The notes beneath the pieces are model-generated. The model saw nothing but the letters and a program-made list of their open reading frames with translations. It had not been told where the DNA came from and did no database searches. From assembly GCF_004341385.1 (NCBI RefSeq), contig NZ_SLXE01000049.1, forward strand, positions 1 to 11,704: 11,704 bases of DNA, given 5' to 3'. The first letter of the stretch is position 1. The number at the start of each line of letters is the position of its first letter. A program made the translations under genes and the position numbers. Positions 1 to 5,994 of this stretch are shown piece by piece. The DNA comes from Uruburuella suis. GTDB taxonomy: Bacteria; Pseudomonadota; Gammaproteobacteria; Burkholderiales; Neisseriaceae.

Positions 1-42
1 AGTCCTGTGGCATACAGAACCCAGTTTGCAACCGCCGCTTGA
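1..42 (+). pseudogene. C-terminal end of IS3-family OrfB transposase (partial, cut by window edge)
   Basis: Frame 1 from the first base reads SPVAYRTQFATAA and then a TGA stop. This resembles the SP-x-x-YRTQ ending typical of OrfB transposases (DDE, rve-type integrase core) of the IS150 group of the IS3 family. Only 13 codons are visible, so the catalytic residues and the intactness of the gene cannot be judged. The terminal inverted repeat that follows about 25 bases later supports the family call. I cannot say whether this copy is active. Confidence 0.6.
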
Positions 43-94
43 AGAATGATTGATTTAGTGGCTTAAAAATGTCCAAGATTGTGGGGGCAGTTCA
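1..94 (+). mobile_element. Right end of an IS3-family (IS150-group) insertion sequence
   Basis: After the transposase stop at 40-42 the sequence runs to GGGGGCAGTTCA ending at 94. Read inward from that end, the terminus is TGAACTGCCCCCACAATC, followed by TTGGACA. This has the TG start, the C-rich block and the TTGGAC motif of IS150-type ends (IS150 itself begins TGTACTGCACCC and continues to TTGGAC). The IS boundary is therefore placed at 94. The target duplication cannot be checked because the left end lies outside the window. The first chromosomal DUS begins only 11 bases further on. Confidence 0.7.
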
Positions 95-104
95 AATTAA
101 AGTT

Positions 105-162
105 AAGGCCGTCTGAAAGCACACTATAGTGTTTAACCTGCATCAAGGTTTCAGACGGCCTT
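105..162 (+). terminator. DUS inverted pair, 14-bp arms with a 30-base loop
   Basis: AAGGCCGTCTGAAA at 105-118 is the exact reverse complement of TTTCAGACGGCCTT at 149-162, giving two AG-DUS copies facing each other. Such pairs usually act as factor-independent terminators in Neisseria. Here the loop is unusually long and contains the perfect palindrome ACACTATAGTGT (121-132). The T tract after the right arm is short (TTTCG). The gene it may have served is not visible, because an insertion sequence ends 11 bases upstream. Confidence 0.55.
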
Positions 163-211
163 TCGATGTATAAGCGATTTGTAATAAACAATCATTTGAA
201 AGGAATAAATA

Positions 212-670
212 ATGAAGAAACTGATGGCCGCACTCTTACTTGCTGGTGCCTGTCAAACCGCTTTTGCCGCCGGCATCGATATCGATAATGCCTGGGCGCG
301 CACCACTGTGCCGGGCATGAGCATGGGCGGTGTGTTTATGGAAATCGAAAACGAAGGCAAAGCCGACGATGTGCTGCTCGGCGGCAGCACGCCCGTGGCC
401 GAGCGCGTGGAAATCCACAACCACATCAACGACAACGGCGTGATGCGCATGCGCGAAGTGGTCGGCGGCCTGCCGTTGCCCAAAAATCAGGAAATCGTAT
501 TGCAGCCGGGCAGCTACCACATCATGCTGATGGGGCTCAAAGCGCCGCTGAAAGAGGGCGATAAATTCCCGCTCACCTTGCGTTTTAAAAACGCCAAATC
601 CAAAACCATCACCGTAGAAACGAAAACGCCGGCGCAAAGCAGCATGCCGATGCACAATATGCCGCATTAA
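212..670 (+). CDS. Periplasmic copper chaperone, PCuAC family
   Basis: The 152-residue protein starts with a signal peptide (MKKLMAALLLAGACQTAFA, cleavage expected after AFA near residue 19). The mature part is a PCuAC domain (DUF461), which carries Cu(I) in the periplasm to cuproenzymes such as cytochrome oxidase. In pathogenic Neisseria a protein of this family (AccA) is needed for copper loading of nitrite reductase AniA. Likely metal ligands are visible: H69, M80 (ten residues later), H103 and M105, close to the family pattern H-x10-M-x21-H-x-M but with 22 residues in the second gap. M36, M38 and M43 lie before the core. The C-terminus ends SMPMHNMPH, a Met/His-rich tail that could add a copper site. 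An AAAGGA ribosome site lies 8 bases before the ATG; TATAAG at 169-174 is a possible -10 without a good -35. It stands alone, with a DUS terminator just downstream. Confidence 0.9.
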   Translation: MKKLMAALLLAGACQTAFAAGIDIDNAWARTTVPGMSMGGVFMEIENEGKADDVLLGGSTPVAERVEIHNHINDNGVMRMREVVGGLPLPKNQEIVLQPGSYHIMLMGLKAPLKEGDKFPLTLRFKNAKSKTITVETKTPAQSSMPMHNMPH

Positions 671-684
671 GTTTTACCGTTGCG

Positions 685-712
685 CAGGCCGTCTGAACTT
701 TCAGACGGCCTG
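685..712 (+). terminator. DUS-pair terminator after the copper chaperone gene
   Basis: CAGGCCGTCTGAA (685-697) and TTCAGACGGCCTG (700-712) form a 13-bp perfect stem with a minimal loop, followed by TTTT. It starts 15 bases after the stop codon of the PCuAC gene, the normal place for a neisserial DUS terminator. Confidence 0.85.
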
Positions 713-775
713 TTTTGATGCCGGCAGGCGCATATATCGTTTGGCCGCAAAGGTGATTTATCAGGCAAAACACGC

Positions 776-781
776 TACAAT
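776..781 (+). promoter_or_regulatory. Candidate -10 box for ppiD
   Basis: TACAAT at 776-781 lies 38 bases before the ppiD ATG and matches five of six bases of the sigma-70 -10 consensus. No good -35 is seen at 16-18 bases upstream (GTGATT at 17). The call rests on the -10 and on its position between the preceding terminator and the gene. Confidence 0.4.
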
Positions 782-819
782 GCGCTTTTATTTTTTACCG
801 CACCTTATTAAAGACAACC

Positions 820-2664
820 ATGTTTGCCTCTATCGAAAAATACAACGGCCCGGCCAAAGTGCTGCTGGGCTTAATCGCGCTGACTTTTGTCGGCTTCGGC
901 GTGAGCACCGTGGCCGCGCCCGGCTCCGATTATATTGCCAAAGTGGGCGATGAAAAAATCAGCGACCATGCGCTCAATGTTGCGCTGCAAAATGCCCAAG
1001 CCGCAGGCGACAACAGCGGGCGCGATGTGATTTTCAATTCGCTGCTGCAACGCGCTTATCTGATTCAGGGCGCAAAAATGATGGGCATCAGCGTGTCGAA
1101 CGAGCAAATCAAGCAGATTATTGTCGATGATCCCGGCTTTCACGATGCCTCCGGCAAATTCAGCCAGGCGATGTTCAGCCAATATCTGAGCCAGCGCAAC
1201 ATGAACGAAGATCAATTTGTTGAAGAAATCCGCCAGCAATTTGCCTTGCAAAACCTGATGAACCTGGTGCAAAACGGCACCTTGGTGAGCGATGCGCAAG
1301 CCGCGCAGCTGGTCAATCTGATGCAGTCGGAGCGCACCATACGCAGCTTCACCTTCAGCCCGCAAGCCTTTGCCGCGCAAGTGAAAATCACCGATGCCGC
1401 GCTCAAAAGCTATTATGATGCGCATCAGGCAGACTACACCATTCCCGAAGCCGTTAAAATCGAATATGTGGCGCTGAGCAGCCAAGATCTGGCCGCCAAG
1501 CAAAGCGTGAGCGAAGAAGAGCTGCAAAAAGCCTTTGAGCAGGAAAACGCCGCCGCCGCGCCCAAGCGCGAAGTGGCGCATATTTTCTTCCCCGTGCCGC
1601 AAGATGCCTCAGCTGCCGTCGATGCAGCCGCCAAAGCCGAAGCGGAAAAAGTGTTGGCACAAGTGAAGGCCAAGCCCGCCGATTTTGCCGCGTTGGCCAA
1701 GCAATATTCCAAAGATCCGGCCTCTGCCGATAAAGGCGGCAATCTGGGCTATGTCGCCAAAGACGGCGGCTTGGGCGAAGCGTTTGAAAACAGCGCTTTC
1801 AGCCTGCAAAAAGGCCAAATCAGCGACGTGGTGAAAACCGATTACGGTTATCACATCATCACCGTGCTCAACACGCAGGATGCGCCCGTGTTTGCGCAGG
1901 AAAAAACCCGTCTTGAAGCCGAAATCAAGCAGCGCAAAGCCGCCCAAGCTTTTAATCTGGCCAAAGAAAAGCTGGCCGAAGAAGCTTTCAACCATCCCGA
2001 AAGCCTCGCTGCTGTGGCTAAAGCCGCCGGCCTCAAGCTCGAAGCGCCCGATGAATGGCTCACCCGTGAAAACGGCAAGGCCGCCGGCATGCCCGATGAT
2101 TTGATCAACACCATTTTCAGCGATGAAGTGTTGAAGAAAAAGCACAATTCCGAGCCGATAAACGTGGGCGAAAACACCGTGTGGGTGGTGCGTGCCAAAG
2201 AAGTGCGCCCGGCGGAGGTGGAAACTTTCGAAAAAGCCAAAGAGCATGTGCGCACAGCCTATCTGCAAAGCGAAGCCGGCAAGCTGGCCGAAGCCAAAGC
2301 TAAGCAAACGCTGGTGGATTTGCAATCCGGTGAAAGCCCCGCGCTGGCTTGGTCGCCGGTGTCGCAGCTGAGCGCCGAGCAGGCGCGCCAATCTATGCCG
2401 CCCGAAGCCTACAGCCAGCTGATGAAAGCGCGGCCGGCCGGCGGCAAACCTGCCTATGTGTTGCTCGAAGGTCTGCCGGCACCGGTGCTGATGGAAGTGC
2501 AGGCCATCAAACCGCCGGCCAATCTGGCCGAGCAATTGCCGCAAGCGCGCCAGTTGCTGCTGCAAAATCAAGCCAACACCACTTTCGACGGCTTGCTGGC
2601 TTATCTGCAAAAAAACATCAAACAAAAGCAGGGCGCGCAAAAAGTGGATAACGGCGGGCAGTAA
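820..2664 (+). CDS. ppiD: Membrane-anchored periplasmic foldase / peptidyl-prolyl isomerase PpiD
   Basis: This 614-residue protein is about the length of E. coli PpiD (623). A short cytoplasmic N-terminus is followed by one membrane anchor (about 13-33, rich in L, I, G and V). The rest is periplasmic: a SurA_N/PpiD chaperone region (about 35-245), then a parvulin (PPIC) domain at about 249-352. The parvulin signatures are visible: REVAHIFF, FAALAKQYSKDPAS, KGGNLGY, and the closing KTDYGYHIITV. A charged, alanine-rich C-terminal region follows and ends Q/K-rich. PpiD binds proteins leaving the Sec translocon and assists their folding; the family's isomerase activity is weak or absent in E. coli, so I would not assert catalysis here. 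The ATG at 820 is preceded only by a weak AAAGA ribosome site. An overlapping upstream ATG at 741 is in another frame and is not used. A strong DUS terminator follows directly. Confidence 0.93.
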   Translation: MFASIEKYNGPAKVLLGLIALTFVGFGVSTVAAPGSDYIAKVGDEKISDHALNVALQNAQAAGDNSGRDVIFNSLLQRAYLIQGAKMMGISVSNEQIKQIIVDDPGFHDASGKFSQAMFSQYLSQRNMNEDQFVEEIRQQFALQNLMNLVQNGTLVSDAQAAQLVNLMQSERTIRSFTFSPQAFAAQVKITDAALKSYYDAHQADYTIPEAVKIEYVALSSQDLAAKQSVSEEELQKAFEQENAAAAPKREVAHIFFPVPQDASAAVDAAAKAEAEKVLAQVKAKPADFAALAKQYSKDPASADKGGNLGYVAKDGGLGEAFENSAFSLQKGQISDVVKTDYGYHIITVLNTQDAPVFAQEKTRLEAEIKQRKAAQAFNLAKEKLAEEAFNHPESLAAVAKAAGLKLEAPDEWLTRENGKAAGMPDDLINTIFSDEVLKKKHNSEPINVGENTVWVVRAKEVRPAEVETFEKAKEHVRTAYLQSEAGKLAEAKAKQTLVDLQSGESPALAWSPVSQLSAEQARQSMPPEAYSQLMKARPAGGKPAYVLLEGLPAPVLMEVQAIKPPANLAEQLPQARQLLLQNQANTTFDGLLAYLQKNIKQKQGAQKVDNGGQ

Positions 2665-2680
2665 AGTTTGTTTGGTCAAT

Positions 2681-2716
2681 AAAAGGCCGTCTGAAAAAAG
2701 TTTCAGACGGCCTTTT
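2681..2716 (+). terminator. Strong DUS-pair terminator after ppiD
   Basis: AAAAGGCCGTCTGAAA (2681-2696) and TTTCAGACGGCCTTTT (2701-2716) make a 16-bp perfect stem with an AAAG loop. The right arm ends in a T run on the plus strand and a T run also forms on the minus strand, so it could work in both directions. It begins 17 bases after the ppiD stop. Confidence 0.9.
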
Positions 2717-2833
2717 GTCTGCCTGCGGCAAAATACCGCCAAAACCATCAGGCCGCGCCGGCTGTTTTAATTTTTTATCGGTTTTACGGCAGAAAAGCGA
2801 TGGCGAACATTAGCCCAAAGCCCGTTTTTAGGC

Positions 2834-2839
2834 TAGAAT
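2834..2839 (+). promoter_or_regulatory. Candidate -10 box for the lepA-lepB unit
   Basis: TAGAAT at 2834-2839 is a good -10 match, with TTAGCC 18 bases upstream as a weak -35. Transcription would begin near 2846, giving an untranslated leader of about 80 bases before the lepA ATG. This also argues against the in-frame ATG at 2840, which would sit upstream of the transcript start. Confidence 0.45.
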
Positions 2840-2867
2840 ATGCAGCTATTTGCTTTGAGTTTATCCA

Positions 2868-2894
2868 GGCCGTCTGAAAACATTCAAACAGCCT
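2868..2894 (+). repeat. DUS with a decayed inverted partner in the lepA leader
   Basis: AGGCCGTCTGAA at 2868-2879 is a perfect AG-DUS. Three bases later TTCAAACAGCCT (2883-2894) matches the inverted DUS at 10 of 12 positions, with two G-to-A differences. The pair would form a stem with two mismatches and lacks a T tract, so it looks like a former terminator or uptake pair. It lies between the likely promoter and the start codon of lepA. Confidence 0.7.
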
Positions 2895-2926
2895 TGCCCA
2901 CTTCCTTTCGGACACCCCACAACAAG

Positions 2927-4720
2927 ATGAAAAATATCCGCAATTTCTCCATTATCGCCCATATCGACCACGGCAAATCCACGCTGGCCGATCGCTTTAT
3001 CCAATATTGCGGCGGCCTCGATCTGCGTGAAATGAGCACACAGGTGCTCGATTCGATGGACATCGAAAAAGAGCGCGGCATCACCATCAAGGCGCAAACT
3101 GCGGCTTTGAACTATAAGGCGCGCGATGGCGAAGTGTATCAGCTCAATCTGATCGACACCCCCGGCCACGTCGATTTTTCTTATGAAGTGTCGCGCTCGC
3201 TTTCCGCTTGCGAAGGGGCGCTTTTGGTGGTGGATGCCTCGCAAGGCGTGGAAGCGCAAACCGTGGCCAACTGCTACACCGCCATCGATTTGGGCGTGGA
3301 AGTGGTGCCGGTGCTCAATAAAATCGACTTGCCCGCCGCCGACCCCGACCGCGTGGCGCAAGAAATCGAAGACATTATCGGCATCGATGCCGTGGGCGCG
3401 GTAACCTGCTCGGCCAAAAGCGGCCTGGGTGTGGAAGATGTGCTGGAAGAAATCGTGAAAAAAGTGCCGCCGCCGCAAGGCGACGAAGAAGCGCCTTTGC
3501 AGGCAATGATTATCGACTCGTGGTTTGACAACTATGTCGGTGTGGTGATGCTGATCCGCGTTAAAAACGGCACCCTCAAGCTGAAAGACAAAGCGCGCTT
3601 TATGAGCACCCGTGCGGAAACGCAGGTGGAGCAGCTGGGCGTGTTCACCCCCAAATCGGTGCCTAAAGCCGAATTAAAAGCCGGCGAAGTGGGCTTTTTG
3701 ATTACCGGCGTGAAAGAGCTGGGCTCGGCCAAAGTGGGCGACACCATTACCCACACCGCCAAGCCTGCCGCCGAGCCGCTACCGGGCTTCCAAGAGGTGC
3801 AATCGCAAGTGTTTGCGGGGCTGTATCCGGTGGAAAGCCACGATTACGAAGCCTTGCGCGATGCGCTGGAAAAGCTGCAATTAAACGATGCTTCGCTGAA
3901 ATTCGAGCCGGAAGTGTCGCAGGCTTTGGGTTTTGGTTTCCGCTGCGGCTTTTTGGGCTTGCTGCACCTTGAAATCGTGCAAGAGCGGCTCGAGCGCGAA
4001 TTCGATATGGATTTAATCACCACCGCGCCCACGGTGGTGTATGAAGTGTTGCTCAAAAGCGGTGAAAAAATCGAGGTGGAAAACCCCTCCAAGCTGCCCG
4101 AGATCGGCAGCATCGAAACCATTTTCGAGCCGATTATCACCGCCACCATCCTCACGCCGCAAGAATATGTGGGCAATGTGATGACGCTGTGCAACCAAAA
4201 GCGCGGCGTGCAGGTAAACATGCAATACCTCGGCCGCCAAGTGATGCTCACTTATGATTTGCCGATGAACGAAGTGGTGATGGATTTCTTCGACAAGCTC
4301 AAATCCACTTCGCGCGGCTATGCTTCGCTCGATTATGAGTTCAAAGAATTCCAGCCCGCCGATCTGATTAAGCTCGATATTATGGTTAACGGCGAAAAAG
4401 TGGATGCCTTAAGCCTGATTGTGCACCGCCAAAGCGCCGTGCACCGCGGCCGCGAGCTGGCTTCGAAAATGCGCGAGCTGATTCCGCGCCAAATGTTCGA
4501 TATTGCCGTGCAGGCTTCCATCGGCAGCCAGATTATCGCGCGCGAAAATGTGAAAGCCTTGCGCAAAAACGTGTTGGCCAAGTGTTACGGCGGCGACATC
4601 ACCCGCAAGAAAAAGCTGTTGGAAAAACAAAAAGCCGGCAAACGCCGCATGAAACAAGTGGGCAATGTGGAAATTCCGCAAAGCGCTTTCTTGGCGATTT
4701 TGCAAGTGGGGGATAAATAA
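2927..4720 (+). CDS. lepA: Elongation factor 4 (LepA), ribosome back-translocation GTPase
   Basis: From the ATG at 2927 the product has 597 residues, the usual LepA length. GTPase motifs are all present: G1 AHIDHGKST (11-19), G2 in RGITIKA (50-56), G3 DTPGH (77-81), G4 NKID (131-134) and a G5 SAK near 169. EF-Tu domain II, an EF-G-like domain, domain V and the LepA-specific C-terminal domain (ending in a lysine/arginine-rich segment with KCYGGDITRKKKLLEKQKAGKRRMK-type residues) follow. EF4 binds stalled ribosomes and remodels them at the expense of GTP. The in-frame ATG at 2840 would add 29 residues without homology, encoded across a DUS and a probable -10 box, so I reject it. No clear Shine-Dalgarno precedes 2927 (ACAAG only). 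The stop TAA overlaps the ATG of lepB by one base, so translation is probably coupled. Confidence 0.96.
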   Translation: MKNIRNFSIIAHIDHGKSTLADRFIQYCGGLDLREMSTQVLDSMDIEKERGITIKAQTAALNYKARDGEVYQLNLIDTPGHVDFSYEVSRSLSACEGALLVVDASQGVEAQTVANCYTAIDLGVEVVPVLNKIDLPAADPDRVAQEIEDIIGIDAVGAVTCSAKSGLGVEDVLEEIVKKVPPPQGDEEAPLQAMIIDSWFDNYVGVVMLIRVKNGTLKLKDKARFMSTRAETQVEQLGVFTPKSVPKAELKAGEVGFLITGVKELGSAKVGDTITHTAKPAAEPLPGFQEVQSQVFAGLYPVESHDYEALRDALEKLQLNDASLKFEPEVSQALGFGFRCGFLGLLHLEIVQERLEREFDMDLITTAPTVVYEVLLKSGEKIEVENPSKLPEIGSIETIFEPIITATILTPQEYVGNVMTLCNQKRGVQVNMQYLGRQVMLTYDLPMNEVVMDFFDKLKSTSRGYASLDYEFKEFQPADLIKLDIMVNGEKVDALSLIVHRQSAVHRGRELASKMRELIPRQMFDIAVQASIGSQIIARENVKALRKNVLAKCYGGDITRKKKLLEKQKAGKRRMKQVGNVEIPQSAFLAILQVGDK

Positions 4721-5703
4721 TGAGCAATACCTTGATTTTGGCAGCCATCGGCGCCCTGATTGCCGGCGTGGTGATGTTTTTGCGCAGCAGCAAAGAGCGC
4801 GAAGCCAATGGTGAATGGAGCGGCGGCCTGCAATGGGGCTATCTTTTGATGATGGTGGGCGTGTTCGGCCTGCTCTCGGCCGCCATGAGCTTTACCGCCG
4901 TGCTGCTGATTTTCGTGCTCTTCACCGGCGCGGTGTGGCTGCTGCACAAACGCCGTCTGAAAAACCAGGCACACACCGACGGCAACCATTTCACCGATTA
5001 TATGAGTGGCTTTTTTCCGATTATTCTGATTGTGTTTGTGTTGCGCACGTTTGTGGCCGAGCCTTTCCAGATTCCTTCCAGCTCGATGCGCCCGAATTTG
5101 GTGGTGGGCGATTTTATTTTGGTAAACAAATTTTCATACGGCATCCGCATGCCGATTATCAACAACGTGCTCGTGGCCACCGGCGAAGTGGGGCGTGGCG
5201 ATGTGGTGGTGTTCAACTATCCGGAAAACACCAAAATCAATTACGTCAAACGCGCCATCGGCGTGCCGGGCGATTTGATTGAATATAAAAACAAGGTGTT
5301 GAGCATCAACGGCAAAGTGGTGGAAGACCATCCCGTCGGCCCCTTGAGCTACACGGAAAACACCCGCCAATACGGCCAAATCACCATCGCCACCGAAGCG
5401 TATCGTGAAACCATCAACGGCCACAGTTTCGACATTTTGAAAATGCCGGAGCAGCCGAGCTTTCTGCCGCAAGGCGTGCGCGCCGAATTTCCGTTTCGCA
5501 GCAATTGTGAATATGCGGAAGACGGCTCTTGGTTTCGTTGCAGCGTGCCCGAAGGCCATTATTTCATGATGGGCGACAACCGCGATAACAGTGAAGACAG
5601 CCGCTATTGGGGCTTTGTCAGCGACCAACTGATTGTGGGCAAGGCATTTTTCATTTGGATGAACTTCGGCGATATGAGCCGCGTGGGCATGAAAGTGCGT
5701 TGA
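4720..5703 (+). CDS. lepB: Signal peptidase I (LepB)
   Basis: LepB is the 327-residue membrane protease (family S26) that removes signal peptides from exported proteins on the outer face of the inner membrane. Three hydrophobic segments lie at about 4-21, 40-76 (two spans or a long one) and 96-112. The catalytic region follows. IPSSSMRPN holds the nucleophile Ser122, NYVKRAIGVPGD holds the general base Lys177, and MGDNRDNSEDSR near 283-294 is the box E signature. The protein ends VGMKVR. The start overlaps the lepA stop (TAATG), with GGGGGAT-like purines just before it as a possible ribosome site. The pairing with lepA is the same as in E. coli. A DUS core (GCCGTCTGAA, 4952-4961) sits inside the coding sequence, where it encodes RRLK. 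A DUS terminator ends the unit. Confidence 0.96.
   Translation: MSNTLILAAIGALIAGVVMFLRSSKEREANGEWSGGLQWGYLLMMVGVFGLLSAAMSFTAVLLIFVLFTGAVWLLHKRRLKNQAHTDGNHFTDYMSGFFPIILIVFVLRTFVAEPFQIPSSSMRPNLVVGDFILVNKFSYGIRMPIINNVLVATGEVGRGDVVVFNYPENTKINYVKRAIGVPGDLIEYKNKVLSINGKVVEDHPVGPLSYTENTRQYGQITIATEAYRETINGHSFDILKMPEQPSFLPQGVRAEFPFRSNCEYAEDGSWFRCSVPEGHYFMMGDNRDNSEDSRYWGFVSDQLIVGKAFFIWMNFGDMSRVGMKVR
4952..4961 (+). repeat. DUS core inside the lepB coding sequence
   Basis: GCCGTCTGAA is the 10-base uptake core. Its two preceding bases are AC rather than AG, so it is not a full AG-DUS 12-mer. It is the only copy that lies within a confident gene in this window; the others are between genes. Confidence 0.75.
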
Positions 5704-5738
5704 TCGTTGCTTAAAAAGTTTATTTTGCATCAATAGGC

Positions 5739-5773
5739 AAGCAGGCCGTCTGAATGTTTCAGACGGCCTGCTT
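5739..5773 (+). terminator. DUS-pair terminator after lepB
   Basis: AAGCAGGCCGTCTGAA (5739-5754) pairs perfectly with TTCAGACGGCCTGCTT (5758-5773), leaving a 3-base loop, and is followed by TGTG. It starts 35 bases after the lepB stop and should end the lepA-lepB transcript. Confidence 0.85.
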
Positions 5774-5817
5774 TGTGTTGTTTGTACAGCTGATTCAAAC
5801 CGGCATTTTCAATACTT

Positions 5818-5847
5818 TTCAGACGGCCTTTTGCAAGGCCGTCTGAA
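5818..5847. repeat. Back-to-back DUS inverted pair
   Basis: TTCAGACGGCCTT (5818-5830) and AAGGCCGTCTGAA (5835-5847) are perfect inverted copies separated by TTGC. The order of arms is the reverse of the usual terminator pairs: the GAA ends point outward. A CATTTT run follows on the plus strand, so weak terminator activity is possible. It lies between the terminators of two convergent transcripts. Confidence 0.8.
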
Positions 5848-5924
5848 CATTTTCGCTCTCGAGCCGACTGACTTCGGGCAAACGGGATGTTTTGGGTGTC
5901 GTGATGTTGTGCGGCAAAAGAAAA

Positions 5925-5953
5925 AGGCCGTCTGAAATATTTTCAGACGGCCT
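5925..5953 (-). terminator. DUS-pair terminator for the minus-strand flavoprotein gene
   Basis: AGGCCGTCTGAAA (5925-5937) and TTTCAGACGGCCT (5941-5953) form a 13-bp perfect stem. Read on the minus strand the stem is followed by TTTTTCTTTT, a strong T tract, 42 bases beyond the stop of the gene at 5995-7443. Confidence 0.88.
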
Positions 5954-5994
5954 GATGCGTGTGTGTGTTTAGAGCGTGTTTGCAGGTTTGCGGT

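Noticed and set aside
741..953. 70-residue plus-strand ORF overlapping the ppiD start
   Set aside because: It overlaps the ppiD promoter and coding region in another frame and has no recognisable content or ribosome site.
2840..2926. Longer lepA start at ATG 2840 (29 extra residues)
   Set aside because: The extension covers a likely -10 box, a DUS and its partner, has no family counterpart, and the ATG at 2927 gives the standard 597-residue LepA.
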